From assembly GCF_036711975.1 (NCBI RefSeq), contig NC_091971.1, positions 10,299,501 to 10,363,500 of the forward strand: a stretch of 64,000 nt of DNA, given 5' to 3'. Position numbers and translations under genes: made by a program. The DNA comes from Onthophagus taurus. Taxonomy: Eukaryota > Arthropoda > Insecta > Coleoptera > Scarabaeidae. Below are positions 1-15,000 of the stretch, piece after piece (position 1 is the first letter of the stretch; every line of letters starts with the position of its first letter). The notes beneath the pieces are model-generated. The model searched no databases, was not told the origin of the DNA, and worked only from the letters and a program-made list of their open reading frames with translations.

Positions 1-3000
1 TTTTAACAAAGTATCACTAGACTTCAACATATTTCTCTTTTCCACGTCCAAATTTTGTTCCTTTCCTTGTTTTTCTTTAACATATTGGGCGTATTTCTTT
101 AATAATTTTAAAGCTTCCTGTTTTAAATTAGCTTCTACATTAGTGGTTGATTCAATTTGTCTCGCACAATGAACGTTAATTACGGGTAAATTATTTGTAT
201 TTGCAACCGTGGTTGTATCAGCGGGTTTAAGCATCGCATTCGGCGGAGTTGTTCTTGTAATATTAATAGTTAAGCAACTATTTGGGAGTGCGGGAAGTGT
301 TAAAACATTTCTTGCAATTGTAGTTGATGTGGTTGTGGGTTTTGGTGTAGTTGGAGGTAATTTATTTGTTGTAATTGGGGGTCGTGTTGTGAATGTAGAT
401 TTTGTTGTAATTGCAGGTGGAGATGTTTGAATGAATTGAGGAAAACCAGGAATAAACGGTATTTGATTAAACCCCAAAGGAATCCCCGATAAATTAAAAT
501 TTTGGTTTGGTTTTGAATAAGCCATTACAGATGGTTGTGGAGGCATCAGTGCCATTATAATAACTTGTGGTGAAACTGGAAGCATGTTCATAACGCTTGT
601 AGTATCAGGAACTGTTGATCTTTGGATAGCGCGATCAAAAACTTTTTGGGTACTACTAAATGTTTCATAAACTTTCGAAGATACAAACGTTCTTAATTTG
701 TTTCTTATTTTACGAGTCGGAACTGTGTAAGTTTGAAATAATTCGTGAGGTAAAGTAGCCTCCATTTTTAAACGTTCCCTTTTAACGGGGATCTTAATCT
801 TTTTCGTCACATAAATGGCTTTCAATAAATCCGTCATATTAACGATTGGTTCCGAATTTCCGATCGCAAACGAACTTCTTGGCCAATTTTTCGCTGGAAA
901 TTCAGGTTCATCAGCATCTTCAAGCACTAAAGGAGCCGTTATAAACATGTATCCATCTTCTCTTGTCGCGTATTTATGCTTAAGGTTTGGGAGATATTTT
1001 AAAATGTTGTATAATGGAGGTTTTGAGTATTTTAATTCATCTGGTATCGCTTCTTTAAGGTTACAATTCGAATCAAAATAATCACATAAATGTCTTGTTG
1101 TATATCCAGTTGATGATTCAATAGCGGAAACATCGTCAAGAGAAATAGATGGTTCCAATACTTCTGATTGTCTACTTCGACTAGTTATTAAAACTATGTT
1201 GTTATCAGGGGTGTATACATCAGAATTTGTAATTACTTCAGGGTATTTATTTGGCGTTATCGACATGGTAAAATTATAAGAAAAGTTACCTACAGAAGTT
1301 GCTATAAATCCTTCAAAAGGAATTGGTGATGTTGTTTCTTCTGAACATATCCAATTACAATATTTAGAAACAGTTGGTGCTGTATTTGTTGTCAATAACG
1401 TCGTTAATAAAGTTGTTGTTGGTGTTGTTATTGATGGTGTTGTTGGTGTTGTTGTTTCTGGAATTTTTGATGGTGTTGTCGATCGAGTTGTTAATGAAGT
1501 CGTTGGTGTTGTTGATAAAGTAATTGATGAAGCCAAAACTGTTGAAGATGGCGTTGATGAACTCGTTACATCTTCATTAATTTTTACAGTGTCACATTCA
1601 CTATTTGTTATCTCACTACTTTCTTTAGCTACACCTGCTATACTTGAAAAAAATTCGTGATCAAATGAATTATTTGATCGGATTGAAACGCTAACACTTG
1701 CTAATGATTGTTGGCTAGATACTTCTGTTCCTGTATTCCAATCACTTACCGTCGTCATTTCAGGCGTTGTTTCTGTTGTTACTAAAGTATTTTCTGTACT
1801 ACAAGTTCTCCTTAATCTTTTTTTAATATGCCTTTTTTTAATTTTCCTTTTCTTATTACGTTTTGATTCGTGTTTATATCTTTCTAATACATTCATTATC
1901 TTCTTTAAATATTCTTCTATAGACGTCATCAACTCAATTTCGCGAGTTAAATTTTTATTTATTTTTGTATTGGTGATTTTTGGTTTATCAGTAAATTTAG
2001 AGAAAGCCATTGAATTAAAAGTTGAGTTGGGATTTCTCTGCGAATTTTGTGTTTTTGAGTCTAAAAAACTGTTTTTTGAATTCTTTTTTTTACGTTCTTT
2101 TCGATCTTCATATTCTAATTTTTTTCTGTCGGTAAAAATAATTCTAGAACTAACAAAACTTCTTTTATAATTTTTCGAGGGTTCCTCCTCAACGAAATGG
2201 TACAACATTTCCGGGAGAAGTTGTAAATCGTCCGATTCGGAGACTTCTTTAGGATCTTCAATCGTATTTGTATCATCTTTGATATTGTCGCTTTCTTCAT
2301 CTTCATAATCTTGGGCTTCAATTGGTGTGACATCTTTTTTTGTTACATCGATTAAATAATCAACTGGGGTTACATCTTTAATTGGTTTTGAAATGGTTGT
2401 TGGGATTAAAAATAAATTTTTGTTTTGTATTGATTTTGTAGATCCTTTTTTTTTCGAAATTTTTGTACTTTTTGATGTGAGATTTTGTGCGAAAGGTTCG
2501 ATTCGATTATAAATTGCAAAAAAAGGCGATGAAGGTTTAATATTTGCGTTTTTATAAAGATCTTGTATCGGGATTATATTTGAATGTTTCAATGAAGAAG
2601 TGGCTTTCTTCTCGGTAGAACATTTATTTATGGGAGAAATTTTCCCCATAACGTAAGGATTTGATGGTAATTCTTTAATAACTCCAGGATTTAAGTTATC
2701 AGAGTTAGCCAACCTATCTTTTTTCGGTGGAATTACTAAAAGCGCATATCCACCATTTTCATCATATGGTGCAGTTGTCCATGAATCACTATCTTCATTT
2801 GTTGTACTTCCACAAGAATCAGAATCAATAACAATATCCATTGGTCTATCATAAGCTTTATTACTTGCAACTGTAATTCCGTTCATAGTTTTAGGTGGAC
2901 CATTTTTTGTTTTGATTTCGTCATAATCAATTTCAGAGTTAGCTTCTTGACTTTCATCGCCTAGACACCCTTCTTTTAATACATAAATAGTTGCATTATA

Positions 3001-6000
3001 AGCTCCTTTATTATTACTGTTTACATCGTTGGTTGCTGTAGTGGGCGAATTTTCATTTAAAAACGTTATTTTTTCACTACTCATGTCACAATTATAGTCA
3101 CTATTACCATCATTTTCTGATAATTTACTTTTCTGAAGACACCCCAGAGGTGATGTAACGTTAGGGCCGTTATTACAACCTCTACTTTCCTTCAAATTTC
3201 TATCATCAAAATCTTCGTAATTATCTTCACGGAGCTTATTAGATCTTACTTTTTGAATATGAACGGAAACGTTTTTTTGGCCACCCTTGCTATATTTAGC
3301 CCCTAAAAGTTTTTTGACAGTTTCTTCAGAATCCTTTACACATGCGGCATCCAACGAAGTCCCTCTTTCTATAGAAGGCGTGTCAAATTTAGGCACAAAA
3401 AACTTTTCAGATTTTCTAACATAATGATTTAATTTATCTATTCCACCCAAAGTATCATTCATGTTTAATAAGCGATCTAAAAGTGCAGCTGTTGCATCTG
3501 TTGTTTTTGTGGTTACCGGCATATTCACAGGTTGATATATTCTATCAATACTGCTTGGATTCACTTGCGCATGTATCAACTTGTCTATATCTTCTACGAT
3601 GTCATTTGAAGATAATAAACTAGCCATGGCTCTTGAATCGGATTCGGTTGCGTCGTTCGCGAAGAAATTTTGCTTCGGGGCTGACCGCTCGAAATTTATA
3701 CTGGAAAATGGAGATCCTTTGCTGTAAGCTAGAAAAATTAGGAGTTACCTATATACGGTGCTTTTAATTCCGTGCCCAACGTTGAAATCTTAGAAATTAT
3801 GTGATACAAAAATAAGAATTTACTTATTTATTTCGGACCTTTTACAATTTCTGAGATTCAAATGGTGGGTACGGAATTTGGAAAAGAAATTTTACAGGTT
3901 GGAATGAACAGTTAATATTTTTTTATTTATATAGAATAAAAAATTGTAGCTGTAAAACCAACCTATTAAGAATAGAGCTTTTAAGAATGCAAAATCATGC
4001 GCGCACGAGATCCTCTAATAGACTTATTATTTTGCATAACAGAACATTCATAAAAGCTCTATTTTATTAATACTTGACTAACCTTCTAATTCTTCATTTG
4101 GAGATCTTTTAACTTGCATCGTTTTATTATACATAAAATCTTCATTTTGATTTAATTCATCATTACTTTTAGGATCGTCGTTATCAATTAATGAATCATC
4201 TTCGAAAGTTTCTGACTCGTAAGTATTAAAACTGGTTGTTGCATGTGAATTATTATTACTAACAAGATAATCGCCAGCGGAATCCGAGCCAGGTAGAAAT
4301 TCGGTTTCTGAAACTTTTGCTAATCGTTTTTCGGGATGTAAAATCTCATCGTGAAGTAAAGAGGTTATAATTTTTGGATGGGCTTGGTACTCATCGGAAA
4401 CAAACGGATCTAATTCTTCCGGTAAATATTCTTCTTCTAATTGTTCTTCACGTTTTTCCGGGTTTGGTGAAGTTTCAATAAGAATTTTTTTAATCGTAGT
4501 GATAGAGGGTGCTTTATCGCTAAGCTTAATTTGTCTTTGCCTCACTTTATCAGGTACAGGTTTGTTTTTTACATTCCCAAAAGGATTATTTCTATAGTAA
4601 TACGGCTTAATCGTAGGTGGGGTGTTTGTGGAATTAACTATTGCTTGAGCTTTCATTTTGGCTAAATAAATTAATTCATTTCCTTGTGTTTTTCCACCAT
4701 TTATTAATTTATCGATTGCATCAACTGGATCATCGGCTAATAATAAAGCGGCGAAAAGTTCGGCAGTTGAATCTTTGTATCTTGTGGGACTATATCGTTG
4801 TCTGGGAAGTGTTGGATGTAAAAGTTCGTTTGGTGCTGTGTACACGGAATGTGTGAAAACATCCATTAAAGAATTTTGGTTCTTTTTCGGTGCTCCTTCT
4901 TGGTTGGATTGAGGGGGAAAATTATTTGAGAAATATCCTCGACTTTCTCTCGTGTTTGAATAAGGATATTCGGGTGGTGATAGAGATACGTCTTGGAGTG
5001 AATCTAATTGAGTGTTTTGTTCTAATTGGTTTTTATAGGTTTCTGTTATTCGTTCTAAATTATCTAAATCATTAGAATTTATTAAATAATTTTTTGAATC
5101 ACCAGCTACGTTTTGTGGAGGTGCATTATTAGATACTCTTTCATCCAAAGCGTTATTTGATGTTTTAAAAATTCCTTCATTTCTCGTCGATAACAACTCT
5201 GTATTTATTTTATCCAAATTTATCTGTTTTAGATCTTTTCCAGAATTTTGCACTTGTAAAAAAGATTGAGTTTCAGAGTTTTCATCAATTAATTTTTTAG
5301 AATTCAAATAAGGTTTTGTTACAAGCTCAAAGTTTTTTCTTGACGCACTAAATCCGTTATATTTTCTTTTCTTCTTGTCTAAAGGATCATACGTTTCTTG
5401 CATGGATATATCAGCCGTTTTAAATAAAATGTTGTCTAAATCGTTCGTTGGTATTGTTGCGGGAGTTGTAGTAGTGGAAACAAACATTGTAGTACTTTTC
5501 TTAGTTGGTTTGTAAAACTCGGGTTCATCCGTTAAGGTTGTCATAAAATCTTGAATGCGTACATCGCCATTTAAAAGATCTCGAATAGTAAATACTATAG
5601 ATGTGAGTTCTTCCGTTGTTGTTGCTTCGGTGGTGGAAGATCTTTCCACAGTTGATGGTTCTGTTTCTTCTGTAGTTGTTGACATAAAATCTTGAATACA
5701 AACATCATGTTTTGAAGAACGCAAATTTTCATTTGAAGTAATTGGATAGACTATGTCAACGTCTTCTCGAGAAGGAGTTAATTTGATGTCGTTGTTCGCA
5801 AAAGTACTTAATGGTACTAAATTTTTAGATGATGATGCTTTTTTATCAACTGTCCCCGATTTTAAGTTGATATCATATTCTGAACATTTTTGAATTTTAA
5901 CTTCGTTATTATGCTCGGGTTGATAATCCTTAAATGCTTCCGGTGTCATTTCTCTCACAGTTACGCATGGATTTTTTTGTGTAAGTGGAGGTCCAGGTGC

Positions 6001-9000
6001 AATTGGGACGTTACCTGCATTTGGAGGTGGAACATTTCCAGCTACAACCCCATTCGGAGGAGCTCCAGGTGGAGGAGGAGCAGCTCCTCCAATATTTATT
6101 GCTCCTCCCATTCCTTGAGTAACTCCATTTGGTGGGGGAGGACTCCCTCCTCCGCCAATTCCAACATTCATTCCATTACTACCATCACCTCCACCACCAC
6201 CTCCATTACCACCGCCACCTCCATTACCACCGCCGCCCCCACCGGCTAATATCGTGTGTATATCTGCATTTGTTATATGACCATACATTGTGGGTGCGCT
6301 AAAATTCATATAATGCAATGCAGTTGTTGATCCTGGTTTATATTCAGTTGAAAGTGTGGTGGGGCATATTTCATCAGGGTCATAACACATCATTGCAAAT
6401 GGTGGTGGTGGTAATTTTAATGGTTGATCTTCAGCTGGTTGTCCTTCCGCTGGGTTTTGTTCACTTACTTCGTTATTTACTGGTGCGGTGTTTCCTCCAG
6501 AATTTCCAAGTGTTTGCTTAAAAGCTGCAGCAGGAGAATTTTCACCAGTAGCTGGTGAATTTCCAGCAGTTGGTCCAGACTCTGATTTTGGACCACCCTC
6601 CCCTGTTGGTCCAGAAGTTTGTCCCTGATGGGCATTAGCAGAATCAGTTACAGGACATTGCCCATTTCCCGGTGGATTTCGACGTGCAACATTAACTGTG
6701 TTAGATTTTAAATTTTGGTTTTCATAATGGACTAAAAGTTCCTTAATAGTAGAAGTACCCCGCTCAACATTCCCATTCTCATCATGACGTTTTTTAACTT
6801 CCGAAATGTCATTAATTAGAGTCGTTGCTTTTAATTTTTGAATAATTTGGGACTTTTTTAACGTAGTCGGAAAGAAGTTTTGATTACTTAAAGTACTTCG
6901 TCCTTTCATTATATTCGTTGGCAACCTTTGCGTTAGTGTTTGTGTTTCTTTTGTGAAAATAATCTCATCACTATCATCTAACGTCGGCTCCTGAAATGAT
7001 GTATCAGTGGATGTCTTTGCCTTATTAATATCTTTTTTATGTTCTTCATTAACCGATGCCTCATCTACATCATCACCTTTATCATACGATTGATCATCCT
7101 CAGCCTCTTCTTCTTCTTCTTCATTTGAATAATCGTTAGTGGAAACATCTAAAAATCTTTTTTTTCTGTCCATATCATCTGATATCTGTTGATCGGCAAA
7201 TTCAAAAATTGATTGTCGTCTTTGTTTATCAACATCGTCTAAAAATCCTGCTAATGAATCGTCGGTTTCTTCATCCCCTTGAAAATATGCGGTTGGAATA
7301 AGAATATCTTGAACGTGATTTAACATTTTCTTTTGTTGGGAATTTTTAGATGATTCTTCAGATGAGCAAGTTTTGTTTTGTGTAGTAGCTTTTTCGTGTG
7401 ATTTATCGCGAAAAGCTGCTTTTGGATCACTAATGAACCAATCGTCAGATCCTGAAGTGATGTTTGTGTTTGGCGGCACATCCGCGACAGGTTTAGCATG
7501 ATTCTTCGTCCCACCATAAGCTTGTTCACCTTGGGTTTGATTACTACCTCTCATACCAAAGCTACTATTAATTGGACCTAACCGATTACGTGATAATTCA
7601 GGAGATAACGTTGTAAGAACATCACTTGATTCAACAATTAATTTAGTAGTCGCTGTTATATTAGTACACTCACTTAATTCTTCAGTCGTGCCCCCAGATT
7701 GTTCTTTTATTGATCCAACTTTAAAAGCAGCCTGTGGCGCTTGATTTCCTTCTTTATCATTATCACTTTGTTTTGATAAATCCGTGTCAGTTTTGGAGCA
7801 CTCGTCTGAACTTGTTCCCGCTTTAAAAGCAGCTTGCGGCGTTTGATTTCCCTCTTTATCATTATAACCCGACTTTGCTGAATCCACATCTGATTTGGAA
7901 CACTCTTCTGAACTTGATCCCGCTTTAAAAGCAGCTTGTGGTGCTTGATTTCCTTCTTTATCATTATAACCCGACTTTGCTGAATCCACATCTGATTTGG
8001 AACACTCTTCTGAACTTGATCCCGCTTTAAAAGCAGCTTGTGGTGCTTGATTTCCTTCTTTATCATTATAACCCGACTTTGCTGAATCGGTATCTGATTT
8101 GGAACACTCTTCTGAACTTGACCCTGCTTTAAAAGCAGCTTGTGGTGCTTGATTTCCTTCTTTATCATTATAACCTTGTTTTGCTACATCCGATTCAGTT
8201 GTGGAGCACTCCTCTGAACTTGATTCTGCTTTAAAAGCAGCTTGTGGTGCTTCATTTCCCTCTTTATCATTATAACCTTGTTTTGCTGAATCCATATCTG
8301 CTTTGGAGCACTCATCTGAATTAAAAGCGGCTTGTTCTTTTGATGACCCCGCTTTAAAAGCAGCTTGTGGTTGATTCTCATCTTTATCGTTATCACCCTG
8401 CTTTGTTGAATCCATATCTGTTTTACACTCTTCTGTAGTACACGCAGCTTCTTTTACATCGCATGCGTCAGCTAATAATTTATTTCTAGGAGTTGTTGTT
8501 GTATTTGCACATTCATCTGGTGATTCGTTTCCCGATCCTGCTTTATAAGCAGCTTGGGGCGCTTCATTTCCCGCTTTGGCATTATCACCTTGCTTTGGTA
8601 AATCTAACTCTGTTTGTGGCCCGAATGTCATTGGGGTGGTTGTAACTTCTTCTATCCCTTCGGGAACGACCGTTACGCTGTTATTAATGATTACTTTAAA
8701 ATTACCGACTGGTGGTGCTTGAATGAATAAATCTGGTGGTTTTTGTGTCCAACTCGTAAAGTTTTGGGACGGTTTAGAATTTTGTAAATCATAGTATCCT
8801 GGTTGTTCCGATTGACTTATTACGTGTTCTGTTATGTTAGCTCTCATAGCAGCTTGAGGTTGAGTATCATCTTTCCCTTGTATTTCTTGTTTTAACGGTT
8901 GTTTTTGAGCTTCTTTCGATACAGCTTCTTTTTCTAGTATGTCTTGTAATAAGTCACACGTTGTCATGTTAGACGAGGTTGTAGTTGAATTTTTATAGGC

Positions 9001-12000
9001 TTCATCGAGAGATACGCGTGGAGTAGTATACACATTTGCTTCTTTTGGGGCATAAGCTGGTGCTGGTTCGTTAACAGAAGAATTTGAAGGGAGACATTCT
9101 TCAATATGAGGAATCGCACTTTCCACGTTAGGTACAACGTTAACAGTTTTATTTCTAAGAGCCATTTCTGGTTTTGCTGTTGTAACTTCTTGGGATTGAA
9201 CCCCCATTTGAAGAGGTCCAGAACGAGTAAAATTTTCTTCTTGGAAATCGTACGTAACATTAGATTTAGGAGAAACAGCTTCGCAACAGCCATCGGAATC
9301 TTTATTTTTATCCGGATACGTTTTGGTTTGGTTAAGTTTGTTGGCTGGTTCATGACCCGGGGGATAATATTGATCAAATCCTGTTACTTTTGGTACTTTT
9401 GGGGATGGTGATGGTGAATATTGCCCGTTTATTGCTGACTCTGTGGTATCATTATTGTATCCTGTAGCATCGCATTGAGTTGTTGTTGTAACGCAATCGT
9501 CTGATTCTCCATTATGTCCACGTCCTTCTCCGGATCGTGGCTTCACTCCTTCTTCTTTGTAAACAGGCTCAGATTGAACCACGTTACCTGTGGGATCATA
9601 AGATAATCTTATATCAGTTTCGACCGGGTTTATTGTAATTTCCGGGTCATTCAGTGTGGGTTGTGGTGTATTTAATTTTAATAGTGTTTTGAGTTGTTGA
9701 TCATATCCAACATAACCATTAGGAATAATTGTCTTTTCTTCTTCGTTATTCGAAATTCCATTATGAATTGATTTGAATTGGTTGAAAATGTATGAGTTGT
9801 TTACAAGAGAAGAAGGAGTGGTAGCTGCTATTTGAGCTAAAGTTTTATCAATAAGTTTAACATTAAACCTTGACGGGTAATTAATTTGATTTGTTGGAGG
9901 AATCTTTAAATCAACGTTCGATTTTGAAATATTAATGATGGGTTGTGAATTTTTTTGAATTGGAATTGCCGTAAAGTTTTGATTTATGTTATCTCTACCT
10001 TTTATATGTTTAAAAAATCCGAACGATAATTTTGTTGTTTCGGATTTTTCTTGGTCATTTCTTGGAATTAGTATGTTTTTGTTTGATTTGGTTTTATCGA
10101 CGTCATCGAAAAAGTCCATAATTAGTTGTGGGTTGAATTTTAATTCTTCATCGTCTTCGTCTGCATTATTAGATTTGCTTTGAAGCTTATTAGCGATTGA
10201 TTTTATAACGTCGGTGCATGTTTTTCCGAATAAATTTTGATTCGTTGCTATTTCCTTCTTTTTTATCCCACCTTTGGGCTCAACCGCAACTTTTTGGACA
10301 TAATCCATCGTAACGTCTTTTAATCCAAAATCTTCTTCTATAATCGGCAAATAAAAAGTGTATCCATGAATTAACTGCTCGATAGCTCCCAAAGTATTAT
10401 TCGCATCCATCAATTTACTTAATAACGGCGAATTTGGTAATGAATCATCATCGTCATTTATCTCCGGTCGTCCAGATTTGTGAATTTTGTTATCTTGTCC
10501 CGAATTTTCTGATAAACAGACACTACTTTTTTTCGAAGTATCTCCGCCAAATTTAGTGGATGCTGTTGATGATTTGATTCCGTTATGTTCGATTTTCTGC
10601 CCCTTCTGTCCTCCTGCTGTGGTATGATAATTAGTTTTTTTCAAGGGATAGGTAACTGGATTTACCCTAGTGATGAGTTCTGTGTACTCAGTTGTAGTTT
10701 CTGGCATGTCGGTCTCTCCGTGTATCAATCTATCTATTTCTGCAATCGTATCGTTTGATGATAATAACATGTCAATTAAATCTTTTCCTCTTCCTTTACT
10801 AAAATCGAATTTTTTTGTATCATCTGTTTGATCATCACTTTCAAAATTTATTGTACTTGTACGTCTTGTCGTCCTTGTTGTTTCCATTGATGTTGTAGTT
10901 TCCGTTGATCTTGTAGTTTTCGTTGATCTTGTAGTTTTCCTTGATCTTGTATTTTCTGTTGATTCAATATTTTCTGTTAATTCAACATTATCTGTTGATT
11001 CAGCATTTTCTGTTGATTCTACATTTTCAGATGTTCCAACATTTTCAGTTGTTCCAACATTTTCTGTTATTCCAACATTTTCTGTTGTTTCAACATTTTC
11101 TGTTGTTTCAACATTTTCTGTTGTTCCAACATTTTTTATTGCTCCAACATTTTCTGTTGTTCCAACATTTTTTATTGCTCCAACATTCTCTGTTGCTCCA
11201 ACATTTTCTGTTGTTCCAACATTTTTTATTGCTCCAACATTCTCTGTTACTCCAACGTTATCTGTTGAATCAACATTTTCTGTTAAATCTATATATTCAG
11301 TTGGTTTCATATTACTTATTGGCCAATGAGTTACTATCAATCTTGTAACTGTTGTTCCCATTATTTTCTTTGTTGTAGTTTTATTTATATTTTGGCTAAA
11401 ACTTTTTGTATTAATTGGTTTGAAAATATTTGTTTGATTTTTTTTTGAAGTTTTTTTTTCCACATTCGGTATAAACAACGGAAAATGGTAATCATCATGT
11501 TCATGATGATAACTTTTTATTGAATTTTTGTTAATAATCGGTCCATAAAACGACGAATTAATCGATTTAGTTCTTTTTTCGTGTTTTTCATAATAACCAG
11601 GTAAAGTTGTTTCCATCGGTTTCATTATTGTATAATAAACATTTTTGTTATCTCTTTTAGTTGTCCGATTTTCTTCATTATCTAATTTTATTTTTGTTTT
11701 ACCTTTTATATTAACAATATCTCCATTCGATAAAACATAACCAACGATTTTTGGAACATCATATTCCAACTCAACTTTATTAAAATTATTATAATTAATT
11801 AAATTCCTTTCAAAAACTCGTGGCGATTTCGACGTCAACAAATTAATTAATTTCGATCTCCAATTAGGTTTAGTTGGTTTTAAATGATATTTCGGCCTCT
11901 TTGTAGCTAAATTCCTCATATCAAAACCATCGGATGTTACATAACTTTCGGGAAAGAGAAATGATTGAGGAACCAACTCTGTAATATCGCCTTGATCTTC

Positions 12001-15000
12001 AGTTGCGAGTGCCATATTTGGGTTATTATCGTAATTTTCGGCTTTGAAAGTTTGTAATTGAGGAAAATACGTGTATAGAGTAAACGATTTTTTTGGCGAA
12101 TGCTTTGGAGTTTTGTCTGATTTAAATTTAGGCATATAATTGTTTGGAGTTGAAGATGGAAATACTTTAATTATTTTTAACGGAGCCTTACTTAATTTGA
12201 AATAATTCTTTGAATGAAAATCATCAAATTTTTTATTATTTTCTGTAGTAAGAAAATTTTTCTTTTTGCTATATTCCTTGTTATACGAATTCGGTAGATT
12301 ATGAAAAATTACATTCACTGGTTTTAATTTTGATTTAGTTGGAAATTTCTTCGTGGTTTTACTCATTTCATTTTTTAATGACTCAGTAATTGGAGGTGAT
12401 TCTTCCGATTTTATCGCAGAATTAGTTGACTCTGTTACTTTACTAGACAAAGAAGATTTTCTTGATTGTTCTCTTAAATATTCACTAATCAAATTTGAAA
12501 TTATAGATTGAGCAAGACTACTCAAACGCTTCTCAGTACTCATTTCTTCAGTTGTTGTTAAAACATTTCTTGAAGAAGTCGTACTAGATGTAAACAAATT
12601 TTGTATTGTATTCTCAACATTTGTAGGACTCGTAATTTCTTTAGAACTATCCTTAAAATTTGTGCTACTCATCTTTTCATATTTGTCAACATCACTACAA
12701 GACGTCTTTAAATCCAATTTTAAATCTTCATCACTTTCTCGAAAATCTTTCGATTTCATAGATTCCTCGTGTTTTTCAACATCACCAGATAACTTTAAAG
12801 CCGATTTTAACTCATCATCAAACGTTATTGTTGCGGCTACATCTTTTGTTATTTCTGATAACGGTTCTATTTTTAAACTATACGTTGATGGATATAGTAA
12901 GGTTGTTATTGGAAATGTTGTGGTCAATGATGATGAAGTCTGAGTTGTTGAGCGAAGTGTTTCACTTATTTTAGGTGTTACATTTATTATAGATGTTTTA
13001 GTTACTGTAGGTGTCTCATTTATTGTGGATGTTTCAGTTGTTTTAGGTGATTCAGTTATTATTGGTGTTGCTGTAATTGTAGATTTTTCATTTGTGCTTG
13101 ATGATTCAGTAGGTGTTTCAGTTATTCTAGATGCATCAGTTATTTTAGATGCATCAGTTATTCTAGATGCATCAATTATTTTAGACGCTTCACTTATTCT
13201 AGGTGCATCACTTATTCTAGATGCATCACTTATTCTAGTAGCTTCATTTATTTTAGATGCATCACTTATTCTAGGTGCATCACTTATTTTAGATGCATCA
13301 TTTATTCTAGACGCTTCACTTATTCTAGGTGCATCACTTATTCTAAATGCATCACTTATTCGAGATGCATCACTTATTCTAGATGCTTCACTTATTTTAG
13401 ATGCATCACTCATTTTAGATGTTTCAGTTGTAGATTTTGCAGTTTCAATTGCCTTAGGTGTTTCAGTCACATGCACTTCAGATATGGGCATTTCAGTTTG
13501 ATGATGTGTTCCAACATATTTTTCTGTTGCTGCTTCTATTCCTTTGATATCTTCAATCATCTTTAACGGTGCTAATGTAAATAAAGTAATAATTTCAGGA
13601 AGTTGTTCATCGTTTTGATCATTATACTCATAATTTTGAGATGATCGTGGTGAAGTTTCAGATTCCATAGGAATTAAACCTGTTCCTACATTTCCCACAT
13701 TTCCTACATTTCCTAAATTTCCTACATTTCCTATATTTCCATTTTCCCCATTTAAATCAAAATTATCCGATTCATCATTAACATCTGGTTCAACACTAGT
13801 TCCTATATAAGATTTTATTTGAGCCTCTAAAAGTTTAAATAAATTCTTATTTATTTCATTATTTGATTTATGATTAACTCGAACTTTTTTTGGTGTTATT
13901 TTAAGTATTGGAATCATCGTGTTCGCTTCATCTTCATTACGTTCATTAATTCTCAAAGGATTTTTCGTTAACCACATAGAATATTGTCCAGGTATTAAAT
14001 GATGAGGATAATCAGACTGTTTATGGTTTTTATAAGATCGTTTCCGATTAAGATACGTTTGATGTATCAGATGTAACAACTCTCGATTTCTACGATCCAA
14101 CATGTATTTATCCAACATTGTGCTCGTTTTCGTTGTGGTTTTTAACGTGTCTAAAGTAGTTGATTCTTTTTCGTGGTTAATTTGAGACAAATTAAAAATT
14201 CCAGGATCATTTAAATAATTTTTATAATCATCGTTCGTTTTTTCAGTATTTAAAGAATATTTTTCTGTTGATATATTAAATTCTTTTAGCAAATCTAAAT
14301 AATGATCGTAATTTTTAACCCAATCTGGAATATTTTTTGTGTAAGAATCTTTTAAAGCGTTTATTGGGGTATCTATCAAATTATCTATGAAAGTATCTAA
14401 AGTAGTTTTTATTGGAGTCGTACTTTCTTCACTTTTTTCTTCGTTATTTTTCATTTTTTTATTTTCTAATGCAACCAATGAATCAAAAACATTTTTAAAC
14501 TTACTAAATATATCTCCGGGTGATTCAGTTGTTGTTGAGGACAACTTTAATGATAATTTCCTAATTTTTAATATCGCATCGTTATGATTATGTTTTCCTT
14601 CTCTTTTTGATGAAACTCCATTATTAATTTCGTTTATTTCATTAATTTTGTTTATATCCCAATTTTTTGGTGTGGTGTGTATATTTAATGGATAAAGTGT
14701 GATTATGTAATTAATGTTACTATTATTCTTCGTACCTGATCTTTTATTACTTTCCCCTTTTTTTTTGAGAAGTAATTCCTCTTCTTTGTCATTTTCTTCG
14801 GAAGAATCGAGTTTCGTTGTCGTTTTAGGATGTAATTTTTTATTTTTTTTCTTAATATTTTCGTTAATTATTTTAAAAAATGTTGTTGTTTTTCGAGGAA
14901 CTATAGATTTATCATTGACGAAAATTGATCTTTTGAAAAGTCCCCGATCCCGCTTATTAAAATTATTTTCCGGAATATAATTGTGAATTTTTCTATAAGA

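Noticed and set aside
7707-8168. Lys/Arg-rich repeated open frame on the minus strand
   Set aside because: It is a shifted frame of the 35-residue repeat array; the long frame is the real one.
7700-8620. Regular array that might suggest CRISPR
   Set aside because: It is a coding tandem repeat in a eukaryotic exon without spacers.
10941-11348. Leu/Phe/Gln-rich open frame on the plus strand
   Set aside because: It is the antisense reading of the 18-bp coding repeat of the giant gene.
13025-13501. Open frame of Val/Ile/Leu/Asp/Ala/Ser repeats on the plus strand
   Set aside because: Antisense of the ISDASR array in the giant exon. No splice or start context.
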